39,390 nucleotides of DNA from Candidatus Woesearchaeota archaeon (GCA_016180035.1 JACPCA010000010.1:1-39390), one strand, 5' to 3'. Positions 18,950 to 27,988 are shown, numbered from the stretch's first letter. Notes: a model not told the origin generated them from the letters alone. Translations and numbers: made by a program.

Positions 18950-19072
18950 TCAGGCAGAGGAATCGATTGTTAACGAATCCGTTCTAGAGCAATAAGGGCA
19001 CCGATTTGGCTGCCGGTCTGATTTAGGTGAAAAGCGGTAATTGCATTGCTTGCAGCGGTATTTCATAAACAT
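18950..19072 (-). CDS. 40-aa zinc-ribbon protein (absent from ORF track)
   Basis: MFMKYRCKQCNYRFSPKSDRQPNRCPYCSRTDSLTIDSSA* with CxxC...CxxC; GAGGTG Shine-Dalgarno just upstream; stop lies 2 nt before the 18947 start. Confidence 0.8.
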   Translation of the reverse strand: MFMKYRCKQCNYRFSPKSDRQPNRCPYCSRTDSLTIDSSA

Positions 19073-19206
19073 CACCTCGGAAGAAGAAAAGGAGATTGAT
19101 TATTTAAAGATTGCGGGAAACAAGGGGATTGGGATGTTGGTTATTGTTAGAAGGTGTTGGTTCGCATATCTCACCAACTGCCTACTGGCCACCACCCAAC
19201 TCCTGA

Positions 19207-20091
19207 TTACGGCACACTAAGGCTCAATTGGATGATTTCGGAGTAGAGCGTGACATTGTTCAACACGAACGTCTCGATCAGCGCACCGAGGACAAGGAAG
19301 ACAAGAGAAAAAATGAAGAGGTAGCTGTTGAACTTGAAGACGAACCAGAAACGCTCGGAACGGAACTTCTCCAGCAGGACATCCTTCGAGATGATGCTGC
19401 CAGAGATCGAAGCAAGGAAATACGACAGCGCCTCAACAATCATGTGAGGGAAGACGATGAGGAGGATAAGAGCAAAGTAAAAGAACGGGTTGACGCCGGC
19501 AGCCGTGGCAGCAGCCTTCGCCGTGATCCCAAAGATTGTCCCCCAGACAGAAGCGTTCCAGACGATGAGGAAGATGCCCCCGTTGCCGGTCAGCAGGGCC
19601 ATGAGAAAGCAGGCGATGAGAACCTTAAAATTGTTGGAAAGAAGATGGCTGAACAGGCCAGGGCTGAATTCGATGGCTTTTCCTGCAGCATGGCTGCCCG
19701 CGCCGCCGGCTTTTCCGCGGAATTCGAGCTGGTCGCGGAAGAGGTCGCCGGAAGCGTAATTGTCCAGCACGATCGTGGAAACAGAATAGGTCAGCAGGAT
19801 GCCAAGAAAGAGAAAGATGTACACCTTCGTGACATCCCAATCATCAGCAAAAAGGCGCGGCAGGGAAAATCTGGACTCCATCATCTCCTGCCGTTCCTCA
19901 ATATCAAATATCTTGTACAGTTCCGGAAGGAGCAGGAGAGAGATGAACGCTACAGACACCAAGGCAGGATTCTTTGGAAACAGGAGAGAAGAGATAGAGA
20001 CGCTGAACAGCGTATAGCCCACGCCAAGAAGGAAGGCATACCTCGCCCTATTTTCCAGCCAGTCTTCCGGAAAGACGTGTTCAAGAACCAT
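19207..20091 (-). CDS. SpoIIM/DUF95-family integral membrane protein
   Basis: FSHLLSNNFKVLIACFLMALLTGNGGIFLIVWNASVWGTIFG and PHMIVEALSYFLASISGSIISKDVL. Confidence 0.82.
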   Translation of the reverse strand: MVLEHVFPEDWLENRARYAFLLGVGYTLFSVSISSLLFPKNPALVSVAFISLLLLPELYKIFDIEERQEMMESRFSLPRLFADDWDVTKVYIFLFLGILLTYSVSTIVLDNYASGDLFRDQLEFRGKAGGAGSHAAGKAIEFSPGLFSHLLSNNFKVLIACFLMALLTGNGGIFLIVWNASVWGTIFGITAKAAATAAGVNPFFYFALILLIVFPHMIVEALSYFLASISGSIISKDVLLEKFRSERFWFVFKFNSYLFIFSLVFLVLGALIETFVLNNVTLYSEIIQLSLSVP

Positions 20092-20200
20092 GCTGATACT
20101 AATCCTGATTCTATTTTATAAAGATTGTGGAGATTTCTACCAAGCTGGAAAGAGATATCTCAAAGAGAACAAGAATAATAGTCGCAGGTCGCCAAGGCCA

Positions 20201-20695
20201 TTATCCGCAAACACCATCCAGACAAGCAGTCCCGGCCGGACAGGTTCCTTCTACCTTGATAGGCAGCTGCCCTGTAGAGCAAGCATACGATTCAAAAGCA
20301 GCAGGGCCTGTGCAGGCTGGCACGAAGTCAGTATAGCTGCAGCCAGCAGCGTTATGATGGTCAATGCCGCAGTCCGTGCCAACAGAATAATGGACTGCTG
20401 TTCCAGCAAGGCCAGCATGCCCGGCAAGCTCAGACTGCTCAGCGATGCATGTTCGTAGCGGTCCAGCCTTGCATTCACTGCCGCAGCCATCACCGTCATT
20501 TGCGTTTCCATCGTCGCATTCTTCGCCGCCCTCCAGCACGCCATTGCCGCAGGGCTGCGGGTAAGCAACAATTTCTGGTGTTGTGTCTGCAGCAGGTGTG
20601 GCCTCGGTTGATTTTCCAGTGGCCTGGCAGCCGGCAAATGCTGCAAGAAGCACGATAATGACAATCAGCCCAAGAACATTCCACGCGTCGTTCAT
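20201..20695 (-). CDS. Putative lipoprotein with Myxococcus-type Cys-rich repeat; paralogue of 17775-18284
   Basis: LLAAFAGC lipobox; CGNGVLEGGEECDDGNANDGDGCGSECK; C-terminal CPAGTACLDGVCG. Confidence 0.82.
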   Translation of the reverse strand: MNDAWNVLGLIVIIVLLAAFAGCQATGKSTEATPAADTTPEIVAYPQPCGNGVLEGGEECDDGNANDGDGCGSECKAGPLRTCIAEQSELAGHAGLAGTAVHYSVGTDCGIDHHNAAGCSYTDFVPACTGPAAFESYACSTGQLPIKVEGTCPAGTACLDGVCG

Positions 20696-20835
20696 GATGA
20701 TGCCTCGCAGATTGAACTATCTAAAACTGCAGTTAGGTATTTTGGTTGTTTAAAAACCGGTTCGCAACTATATAAATGTTGCGCCAGAAAATGAAAAAAA
20801 ACAAAAAAAGAAGTGCGGCATCTGCACCAGCACTT

Positions 20836-21417
20836 TTATTTCAGCAGCCCGCCCCTTGCATTGATGCTCGGCCGTGCTTTCTCAACGCCTTTTCCTTTCT
20901 GGAAGAGGGCGCGCCCGTGCTTTCCTGCATTGGTGAGGCCGCGGAACACTCGTCCCGTGTGCTGAGGCTGATGGATCCATCGGATGCGCGGATCTGCAAG
21001 CACAGCAGGATGGTTCTTGTCAACCATAATAATTTCAAACCAGTAATAAGCCCCGTCCTTGGCAAGCCAGTAGGAGTTGAGAACTTCACAATTGGCGTAT
21101 TTGCTTCCCGCGCGCTCCTCTGCAATGCGTGCGTAGGATTTGGAAAGGACCATCCGAAGCCGGGCATGCTTTGACTTTCTGCCGCCGCGCCCGATCTTTG
21201 ACCTGGTATGGCCGCCTCGCTCCACGCGCTGCCGGACAATGAAAAAGCCCTGCTTTGCCCGGAAACCGAGAGAACGCGCACGGTCAGGCCGCGTCGGGTG
21301 ATCGATGCGGAGCGTTGAAGGATCCTGCCTCCACGCAATAAGGCGCTGCCGCCAAAGTTCTGGATGAGAAGATTTCGGCTTTTTCCAAGCCTCGCGAACA
21401 TATTTGAGATATCCCAT
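20836..21417 (-). CDS. rpl15e: Ribosomal protein L15e
   Basis: MGYLKYVREAWKKP...RLIAWRQDPSTLRIDHPTRPDRARSLGFRAKQGFFIVRQRVERGGHTR; conserved L15e pattern. Confidence 0.95.
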   Translation of the reverse strand: MGYLKYVREAWKKPKSSHPELWRQRLIAWRQDPSTLRIDHPTRPDRARSLGFRAKQGFFIVRQRVERGGHTRSKIGRGGRKSKHARLRMVLSKSYARIAEERAGSKYANCEVLNSYWLAKDGAYYWFEIIMVDKNHPAVLADPRIRWIHQPQHTGRVFRGLTNAGKHGRALFQKGKGVEKARPSINARGGLLK

Positions 21418-21544
21418 CGTAGCGCCTCCATTGGTTGGTATTGTTCATATTCCGGAAGGATTCAGGGGAGCAGCCCTACATGTCCAGCCGGCAAGGGGCA
21501 AGGAAAACAGTTGCTTTATAAATGTTATGGTGCTCATAGGGGAA

Positions 21545-22312
21545 ATGGCCCATGTCCAATACCAGCCTAAACAGCGCACAGCCCAACCTGTTGACCGCCT
21601 CTGGGAAGTTGACCTTGCCCGCGGCATTGCCATACTTCTCGTCATCGTGTTCCATATCTTCTTTGATCTTGACTTTCTCGGCATCGTGCCGAACGAGATG
21701 TTTCACGGCGGCTGGCTCGTGCTTCAGAGGATTGCGGCATTATCCTTTCTTGGGCTTGCGGGCGTGAGTGTTGCGCTGGCAGCAGCGAAGCATCAGGACG
21801 ACATCTGGAAGCGCTGCTTCCGCCACGGCAGGACCGTGTTCTTCTGGGGCATCGTGGTGACAGCTGTGACGTATCTGTATCTCAGCGACAGCTTTGTGGT
21901 GTTTGGCGTGCTCCACCTGCTCGGCCTGAGCATCCTTCTCGCTCCGCTGTTCCTGCGGCTTCCTTTTTTTGCCAATGCGCTCATCGCAGCAGCGTTTTAT
22001 GGAGTTGGGAAGATCGTGCAGGATATTGCGGCAGCAACGCCAGCCTGGCTATGGCTCGGCATCGCGCCATCATCCTTCTCCAGCGTTGACTATTTTCCAG
22101 TCTTTCCATGGATGGGCATGGTCGTGCTTGGTGTTGGGCTTGGAACGCTTCTCTTTCCCGATGGAAAACGCAAAATCAATTTGATCGCGCTGCCGGCAAC
22201 AGCTCCGAGAGGCTTGGACTGGCTGCGATGGCTTGGGACAAAAACGCTGTGGGTGTACCTGATCCATCAGCCGGTGCTGATTGCGGTCTTGACGGCATGG
22301 AAAAGTATTTAA
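21545..22312 (+). CDS. DUF1624/heparan-alpha-glucosaminide N-acetyltransferase-like membrane protein
   Basis: RLWEVDLARGIAILLVIVFHIFFDLDFLG; multiple TM; TATA GCTTTATAAATG about 30 nt upstream supports start 21545. Confidence 0.8.
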   Translation: MAHVQYQPKQRTAQPVDRLWEVDLARGIAILLVIVFHIFFDLDFLGIVPNEMFHGGWLVLQRIAALSFLGLAGVSVALAAAKHQDDIWKRCFRHGRTVFFWGIVVTAVTYLYLSDSFVVFGVLHLLGLSILLAPLFLRLPFFANALIAAAFYGVGKIVQDIAAATPAWLWLGIAPSSFSSVDYFPVFPWMGMVVLGVGLGTLLFPDGKRKINLIALPATAPRGLDWLRWLGTKTLWVYLIHQPVLIAVLTAWKSI

Positions 22313-22336
22313 GATACGCCGCTATGGATAACGATT

Positions 22337-22801
22337 ATGGCACTCCCTTCCGTTGGCTCAGCAGCCCCAGACTTCAGCCTTCCTGACCAGGATGGGAAAG
22401 AGCATCACCTCTCAGCGTATCGCGGACAATGGGTCATTCTCTATTTTTATCCAAAAGACGACACGCCGGGCTGCACGGTGGAAGCGTGCGAGTTTCGTGA
22501 TCAGTATCAGAAGCTGAAAAAAGCCGGCGTCATTGTTTTCGGCATCAGCGCTGATCCTGTCAAGAGCCATGAAAAATTTGCCGCAAAATTCAGCCTTCCT
22601 TTCCCCCTTCTTGCTGACGAAAACAAAGAGGCAGTGAAAGCGTACGGCGTCTGGGGGAAGAAGAAGTTTATGGGCAGGGAATTCATGGGGATCCTGCGCA
22701 CGACATTTTTGATCTCACCGGATGGAAGGATTGCAAACGTGTACGAGAAGGTCAAGGCCGAAGGGCATGCGGAGGATGTGATGAGGGATATACCTTTTTA
22801 A
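22337..22801 (+). CDS. Peroxiredoxin (Bcp/AhpC-TSA family)
   Basis: GSAAPDFSLPDQDGKEHHLSAYRGQWVILYFYPKDDTPGCTVEACEFRD. Confidence 0.95.
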   Translation: MALPSVGSAAPDFSLPDQDGKEHHLSAYRGQWVILYFYPKDDTPGCTVEACEFRDQYQKLKKAGVIVFGISADPVKSHEKFAAKFSLPFPLLADENKEAVKAYGVWGKKKFMGREFMGILRTTFLISPDGRIANVYEKVKAEGHAEDVMRDIPF

Positions 22802-22865
22802 TCGTTAAGAATGACTTCTCCATCCCTTGTTTTTGACCAAAACCAACGAAAACTTTATATAGATG

Positions 22866-22885
22866 TACGTGTAAACGTACACGTA
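22866..22885. promoter_or_regulatory. Palindromic operator TACGTGTA-AACG-TACACGTA overlapping the vapB start
   Basis: 8-bp perfect inverted repeat between TATA-like TTTATATAG and the ATG. Confidence 0.65.
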
Positions 22886-23118
22886 TGGCAACGAAAACGC
22901 TGACTATTACCGAAGACGCGTATAGCCTTCTCGCTGAACGAAAGGCAGAAGGAGAAAGCTTCTCTGAAGAAATCCGGCGGCTTCTTACAAAAAAAGGAAG
23001 CAAGAGCATCTGGGATTATTTTGGGGTATTGTCATATGAAGAGGGAGAAACTCTTCTTAAAGATCTAAAAAAGATGCGAGAGATAAACCTAAACGCGGTA
23101 AAGGAGAGGATAGCGTGA
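22885..23118 (+). CDS. vapB: VapB-type antitoxin
   Basis: MATKTLTITEDAYSLLAERKAEGESFSEEIRRLL; overlaps the PIN gene by ATGA-like junction. Confidence 0.85.
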   Translation: MATKTLTITEDAYSLLAERKAEGESFSEEIRRLLTKKGSKSIWDYFGVLSYEEGETLLKDLKKMREINLNAVKERIA

Positions 23119-23501
23119 GAGTCCTAGACAGCACCTTTCTGATTGACATGATACGGGGAGATCAAAAGACCATCTCTCTACGTGGCGAAAAACAGCTGTT
23201 TTTGACAACACAGATCAGTATGTTTGAGGTTATTCGCGGCTTATTCTATCGGCAGATGGCGCCAGCAAAAATTCATCAAATAATGGACATGTTTGAGAAT
23301 ATTCGTGTTTTACAATTAGATGACTCTGCTGTTATAAAAGCAGCTGAAATCTCCGCAGGCCTCATGAAGAAAGGAGAGCCAGTCCCTGACGCTGACTGTT
23401 TAATTGCAGGCATTGCACTGAGTAAGGGAGTTTCAACAATCATCACAAAAAATGTCAAACATTTCTCAAGGATTAAAGGGCTTACGGTTGAAACGTATTA
23501 A
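23115..23501 (+). CDS. vapC: VapC-type PIN-domain toxin
   Basis: RVLDSTFLIDMIRGD...PDADCLIAGIALSKGVSTIITKNVKHFSRI. Confidence 0.9.
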   Translation: MRVLDSTFLIDMIRGDQKTISLRGEKQLFLTTQISMFEVIRGLFYRQMAPAKIHQIMDMFENIRVLQLDDSAVIKAAEISAGLMKKGEPVPDADCLIAGIALSKGVSTIITKNVKHFSRIKGLTVETY

Positions 23502-25258
23502 CAAGCCTTGGAACAAGCTATTACCTTCTTCACCATATACACCCCTTCCTTCTCATACCCCAGCTTCTTAAAATATTCCCGCGCGCCGATGCCAGAGATG
23601 GCCAGCATCTTGTCTTTTCCATGCTGCATTGCAATCTCCTCTGCTTTCTGCATCAGCCTCTTGCCCCAGCCATGATGCTGGACTCCTGCCTTGCCACCGC
23701 TGCTGCCGATGGCCGCTGCTGGCCCGTAGACGTGCAATTCTCGTACAAGAGCTGATGCGGGAGTGATTTCGCTGCGCAGGCATTTCGATGGAAAGCGCAG
23801 CCGACAGAAGCCGTAAAGGTGCTGTTCTGTTTCCGCTGCAATAAAAAACTCTTTTCCACCGCTCGCTTCATATTCTGTGACGGTGATGCCTGGCTGCCCT
23901 GGCTGCTCATCGCCAAGCCCATGCATCGTGCGAACCTCCCTGCATCGGATGCACTGGCACGCCACGCCGCGTTCTCGTGCAAGCTCGGCAACATACTGGC
24001 GAAGATTGGTGCGGCTGACGCCGGCAGTTGTCTGGCTGGTCGGGATGTCGCGCTGGATACGCATGATCCTGCAATATCGTGGAACGCGGCGCTTGAATTC
24101 CACGATGCGGTCCGCAGCTTCTTCCGTCGTCAAGGGCATGAAAATCCCCTTCTCATACAGCTTCTGAAGGGCGGTTCCTGGCATGACCATGCACGGATAA
24201 ATCTTCAGCATATCTGGACAGTAGTCTTGATTCGAAAACAGTTCGATCATGCCGGCAATATCCTGCTCGCGGCTGATGGCAGCAAAACCTGCCGTCGGAG
24301 AGCCCGGCATATAATGGAACGTCAGCTTGAATCCGAGATCGCGCAGTTCCCTGATGGAGCGTTTCGTATCGGAGAGCGTGTGGCCTCGATGCGTTATTTG
24401 GAGCACGTCATCATACACACTCTGGACGCCAAGCTCGACGTTCGTGCAGCCCTGCTCCAGCATCCTATTGCCGTGCTGCAGGAATCCCCAGTCCGGCTTG
24501 GTCTCGATGACAAGCATGACGCACCGCACAGCCGCGGTTTCATTGCGCTGCTGTTCCTCTTGGAGGCTTCGCTGCGCCTTTGCTTTCAGCTCCGATACTT
24601 TTTTGTGGATGCTGGAGATCCGCTCCGCGCTTCCGACAGCGCCCGGAAGCTCGAAGAATTCGCGAAATCGCATCACGTCAAGCACGCCGTCGTGAAAGAA
24701 CATCTCTGAAAAATCATTCATGCCCTTGAAGATGTCGCGCACAAATTCATCCTGGTAAGCAGCATCTTCAGCCGGAAACGTGCCCCCCTGGATGATGACG
24801 TTCACCTTGTCAAACGCATGCCCGAGAACAGCGTACTGCTCGAGCCGGTTGAACACGACAAGGTAGGGATCAAAGCCTGCTCGGATCGAGCGCATCGTGC
24901 TGGGCTCTTTTCCCGTGTAAGATTGGGGGACGTCGCCGAACACGCTGCCCTTGCCGCCGGGACAGTAAACACACACGCCATGCGGGCAGTTGGCAGGGCG
25001 GGACATGATGGCAAGCGGCGCAACGCCGGAGATGCTCCGCACCGGCTTTGTTTGGAGATGCTTGAGGATCGGAAGATCAACAGGCACGGCATGGAGAAGG
25101 ACTTGGATGTCTGTCGGGATGCTGGGAAAGCGATGTTTCCTGCAGAGCTTGACTTTCAGTTTTGCAATCTGCTCTTTAGAGAGATCGCTTTCCTTGATGA
25201 GGGAGATAAGCTCCTGATAATATGCCTGCTCGGTAGCCGTCTCGGTACTATCTGCCAT
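23498..25258 (-). CDS. elp3: Elp3-type tRNA U34 radical SAM/acetyltransferase; start moved to ATG 25258
   Basis: RSISGVAPLAIMSRPANCPHGVCVYCPGG radical-SAM Cys region; C-terminal GNAT HHGWGKRLMQKAEEIA. Confidence 0.95.
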   Translation of the reverse strand: MADSTETATEQAYYQELISLIKESDLSKEQIAKLKVKLCRKHRFPSIPTDIQVLLHAVPVDLPILKHLQTKPVRSISGVAPLAIMSRPANCPHGVCVYCPGGKGSVFGDVPQSYTGKEPSTMRSIRAGFDPYLVVFNRLEQYAVLGHAFDKVNVIIQGGTFPAEDAAYQDEFVRDIFKGMNDFSEMFFHDGVLDVMRFREFFELPGAVGSAERISSIHKKVSELKAKAQRSLQEEQQRNETAAVRCVMLVIETKPDWGFLQHGNRMLEQGCTNVELGVQSVYDDVLQITHRGHTLSDTKRSIRELRDLGFKLTFHYMPGSPTAGFAAISREQDIAGMIELFSNQDYCPDMLKIYPCMVMPGTALQKLYEKGIFMPLTTEEAADRIVEFKRRVPRYCRIMRIQRDIPTSQTTAGVSRTNLRQYVAELARERGVACQCIRCREVRTMHGLGDEQPGQPGITVTEYEASGGKEFFIAAETEQHLYGFCRLRFPSKCLRSEITPASALVRELHVYGPAAAIGSSGGKAGVQHHGWGKRLMQKAEEIAMQHGKDKMLAISGIGAREYFKKLGYEKEGVYMVKKVIACSKAC

Positions 25259-25289
25259 GATGGCAGGGAAATGATGAAGTTTTATAAGG

Positions 25290-25727
25290 CTATTGCTCAT
25301 ATAAACATGCATTCCCTTGTTGGGTGCTTCTCAAAAATTCATCCGGAGTAACAATCCTGACTCCTGCAAATTCTTTCAGTTTCAATAAATGAGGGTCGCC
25401 AGTGACCAAATAGTTAACCCCTCCTTCGATTGCTGTTTCTAAGATGGTATCATCATCCGGATCCTCTTTGATAATATGGACTGTTTTTCGAATCTTGACC
25501 ATTTTTGCTATTTGAAGAATGAGTGCAACAAACAGCTCTTTCTCGTCTTTAGTAAAACAAAATTTCGGATAGTCCATTACTCGCTGCAATTCACTAATCT
25601 GTTCTGAGGATGTAACAATTACTATTTCGCCATGAAAGCATTGCCGGAAAATTTTGTTCGGTTTTCCTTCCCAGCCAAGTGCAGAAATAAGAATGTTGGT
25701 GTCTAAGAGGACTTTCGTCGAGACCAC
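25290..25727 (-). CDS. PIN-domain putative toxin
   Basis: KVLLDTNILISALGWEGKPNKIF...EDPDDDTILETAIEGGVNYLVTGDPHLLKL. Confidence 0.88.
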   Translation of the reverse strand: MVSTKVLLDTNILISALGWEGKPNKIFRQCFHGEIVIVTSSEQISELQRVMDYPKFCFTKDEKELFVALILQIAKMVKIRKTVHIIKEDPDDDTILETAIEGGVNYLVTGDPHLLKLKEFAGVRIVTPDEFLRSTQQGNACLYEQ

Positions 25728-25966
25728 CTCACTGCCTCATTGACATCCTCTTCCGTCACCCCTTTTTTTTTAAACCGTTGCTGAATGTCTTTTGATAATT
25801 TTTCAAATTCTTTCTTCGCATCTATCTCTACTTTTTTGAACAGGACACCCTCTTTTACCGCGAATGGGACAAACCTGTCGCCAGGATTGAAATCTTCCTG
25901 TTCTCGGATACCCTGAGGAACAACCAGCTGCCCCTTCGGACTCATTTTCACCAAATCAGTTTCCAT
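25703..25966 (-). CDS. AbrB/SpoVT-type antitoxin
   Basis: METDLVKMSPKGQLVVPQGIREQEDFNPGDRFVPFAVKEGVLFKKVE; overlaps the PIN gene. Confidence 0.85.
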   Translation of the reverse strand: METDLVKMSPKGQLVVPQGIREQEDFNPGDRFVPFAVKEGVLFKKVEIDAKKEFEKLSKDIQQRFKKKGVTEEDVNEAVRWSRRKSS

Positions 25967-26076
25967 TGTTTTCCCTCTCATAAACCGATCGTTAGAGTCA
26001 GTTAAACAGTTAAACTATTTAAATGTTTCTTTATCCAACCATCCCAGCAGCGCGCCGATCAGATAAGCCAGCCTGA

Positions 26077-26607
26077 TCACCCATACACTAACTTCCCAAT
26101 CTCCTCATATTTGTATTCTTGCAGGACCCCATACACTTCATAATCCTTGATCAGCGTGTGAAATCGCTGGCGTATCTCTTTTAAGGTTCGGTCAAACTGT
26201 CCTGGATTCTCTGCCATGATGTCAAGGATAAAATCCCATTTTCCGATAATGCCCGCAACATAGGTGACATACTTGTGATTCCTAAGGTATCGAAGAAATT
26301 CTTTCTCCTGCTCCTCGCTTGGATTATAAAGCGCGATGAAAACATAATTGATGACCGGATATCCCATGGCAGGCGGGTTATAGATTGGGGTGAATCCGAG
26401 GATGACGTGATGGTCAACAAGCTTCTTGATCCTGTTTCGGACAGCGTCGCGGGACAAGCCGACGCTTTTTGACAGGTCCGCGAGGGATGCCCTTGCATTT
26501 TCATCCAGTTCTTGCAAGATGAGCTTGTCATGCTTGTCGAAGGGGTAAGCAGGCCCATACGTCGGAGCAGGGCGGAAGCCCTTCAGCTCTATCTTTTCCT
26601 TGCGCAT
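26077..26607 (-). CDS. Lrp/AsnC-family transcriptional regulator
   Basis: LDENARASLADLSKSVGLSRDAVRNRIKKLVDHHVILGFTPIYNP. Confidence 0.92.
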   Translation of the reverse strand: MRKEKIELKGFRPAPTYGPAYPFDKHDKLILQELDENARASLADLSKSVGLSRDAVRNRIKKLVDHHVILGFTPIYNPPAMGYPVINYVFIALYNPSEEQEKEFLRYLRNHKYVTYVAGIIGKWDFILDIMAENPGQFDRTLKEIRQRFHTLIKDYEVYGVLQEYKYEEIGKLVYG

Positions 26608-26608
26608 G

Positions 26609-26656
26609 ACACGCAAAATACGCTTTTATTATTTAAATATATCGTATTTTGCGTGT
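26609..26656. promoter_or_regulatory. 14-bp perfect inverted repeat ACACGCAAAATACG..CGTATTTTGCGTGT bracketing an AT-rich promoter
   Basis: Arms 26609-26622 and 26643-26656 flank ATTTAAATATAT directly upstream of the Lrp gene. Confidence 0.8.
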
Positions 26657-26701
26657 TTTTTAAGAAATAACTGTTTATATTACCAATTTTACAACTGTTT
26701 G

Positions 26702-27235
26702 ATGGCAAAAAGCAACAAGAAACGACAAGAGGCAACGTTCACGCAGAAGCCAAGACCAAATTTAAAGATAAGTGATGATCCGGCCTTGGATGAGATAGTC
26801 TTGGACCTTTCCCCTGAACAAGAAGTGATTGACCATGCGACTCGCAAGCCAATCCCCGGATTAACAAGACGGGGATTCTCATTTTCATGCCCGTATAGGA
26901 TAGCTGATCGCAATATTTATCCTGCGAGGCCAGTGAGCAGCAGGTCATTCTTTTATACGGGCCTCTCCCAAAAGGCAACCAAGCCTGAAGTAAAAACAAT
27001 TGGGGCGGAGCAGTATACAGAACAATACTTGAGACATGCAGGGCATCTTGATGATAGGGCAAAAATAGTATTTTTAGAGGTGAAACCTGCACTGTACACC
27101 ACACCGCAGCAGCCAACAGATGGCGGAGCGCCGCTGAATGCATTTGAAGTTAGAGGGGTGCTCTATCGGCTGAACGATGATTATGTACCAGACCTAAACC
27201 AAAGGAAAGCAAGAGCATTTATATACAAGCGCTGA
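26702..27235 (+). CDS. Hypothetical protein; start revised to MAKSNKKRQEATF
   Basis: ORF with TATA-like TTTATATTA about 25 nt upstream of ATG 26702. Confidence 0.65.
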   Translation: MAKSNKKRQEATFTQKPRPNLKISDDPALDEIVLDLSPEQEVIDHATRKPIPGLTRRGFSFSCPYRIADRNIYPARPVSSRSFFYTGLSQKATKPEVKTIGAEQYTEQYLRHAGHLDDRAKIVFLEVKPALYTTPQQPTDGGAPLNAFEVRGVLYRLNDDYVPDLNQRKARAFIYKR

Positions 27236-27251
27236 TGCCATAAACGGCATT

Positions 27252-27842
27252 ATGGAAATGTCCCGCCTTGAGAAGTTCTTTGTGAACAGCAGTGTGTATA
27301 ATTATGTTTATGCAAAGACGCTTCTTGCCCGCTGGCAGCAGTTTGTCGGCGGCGCTATCCACGACAAGGTGCTGGAGATTGGCTGCGGGCGCGGGAAAAC
27401 ATCCTTGTTCCTCAAGAAACAGTATCCAACTATCACGCTGACGTCGCTAGACTATGACTATGCCCAGATCGAACTTGCGAAGCAGATCCCACAAGATGCT
27501 GCAAACGATGCTGCAAACAGCATCACCTTCGTTCAGGGAGACGCGACACGCCTTTCCTTTCGCTCTGCCTCATTTGACACTGTCGTCCAGATCATGGCGT
27601 TCCATCACATCTCCAACTACAAAGACGCGATGAAGGAAACAGCAAGAGTGCTGAAGAAAGGAGGGACCTTTGCCATGCTGGACCTTGGAACGCCATTCTT
27701 CAACAGGCTGGTACATTTCTTCTTCACCCCGGAAGCGGTGTTTACCAAAGAAGAAATGCTTGATGAAGTGCAAAAGGCAGGCTTCATAATTGAGAAAGAA
27801 CAGGGCAGGCGAATACTGTTTATTGTTGCGAAAAAGAAATGA
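27252..27842 (+). CDS. Class I SAM-dependent methyltransferase
   Basis: KVLEIGCGRGKTSLFLKKQYP...DTVVQIMAFHHISNYKDAMKETARVLKKGG. Confidence 0.92.
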   Translation: MEMSRLEKFFVNSSVYNYVYAKTLLARWQQFVGGAIHDKVLEIGCGRGKTSLFLKKQYPTITLTSLDYDYAQIELAKQIPQDAANDAANSITFVQGDATRLSFRSASFDTVVQIMAFHHISNYKDAMKETARVLKKGGTFAMLDLGTPFFNRLVHFFFTPEAVFTKEEMLDEVQKAGFIIEKEQGRRILFIVAKKK

Positions 27843-27884
27843 GTTCCTGGTTACAGGTTTTTATAAAGTGTCCAATCTTATGTT

Positions 27885-27988
27885 GGGCGCCGCCGTGATT
27901 TTCTTTGCAAACTTTATTTTTTCCCCACCTCGCCCGGGCAGGGTGGGGAAAAAATAAACTTAATCGAGGTTTAAGCACGGCGGCGCCC
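27885..27988. mobile_element. Palindromic element (family 2, copy A)
   Basis: Terminal arms GGGCGCCGCCGTG 27885-27897 and CACGGCGGCGCCC 27976-27988; internal hairpin 27913-27958 (TTTATTTTTTCCCCACC..GGTGGGGAAAAAATAAA). Confidence 0.8.

Noticed and set aside
19228-20121. 297-aa plus-strand ORF
   Set aside because: Antisense to the SpoIIM-family gene; composition is charged and low in recognisable motifs, typical of a shadow frame in GC-rich DNA.
23819-24709. 296-aa plus-strand ORF
   Set aside because: Antisense to elp3, whose motifs are unambiguous.
27885-27988. Plain bidirectional transcription terminator
   Set aside because: The outer GC-rich arms 80 bp apart and the recurrence of end plus core at 12424 go beyond a simple terminator, although terminator activity cannot be excluded.
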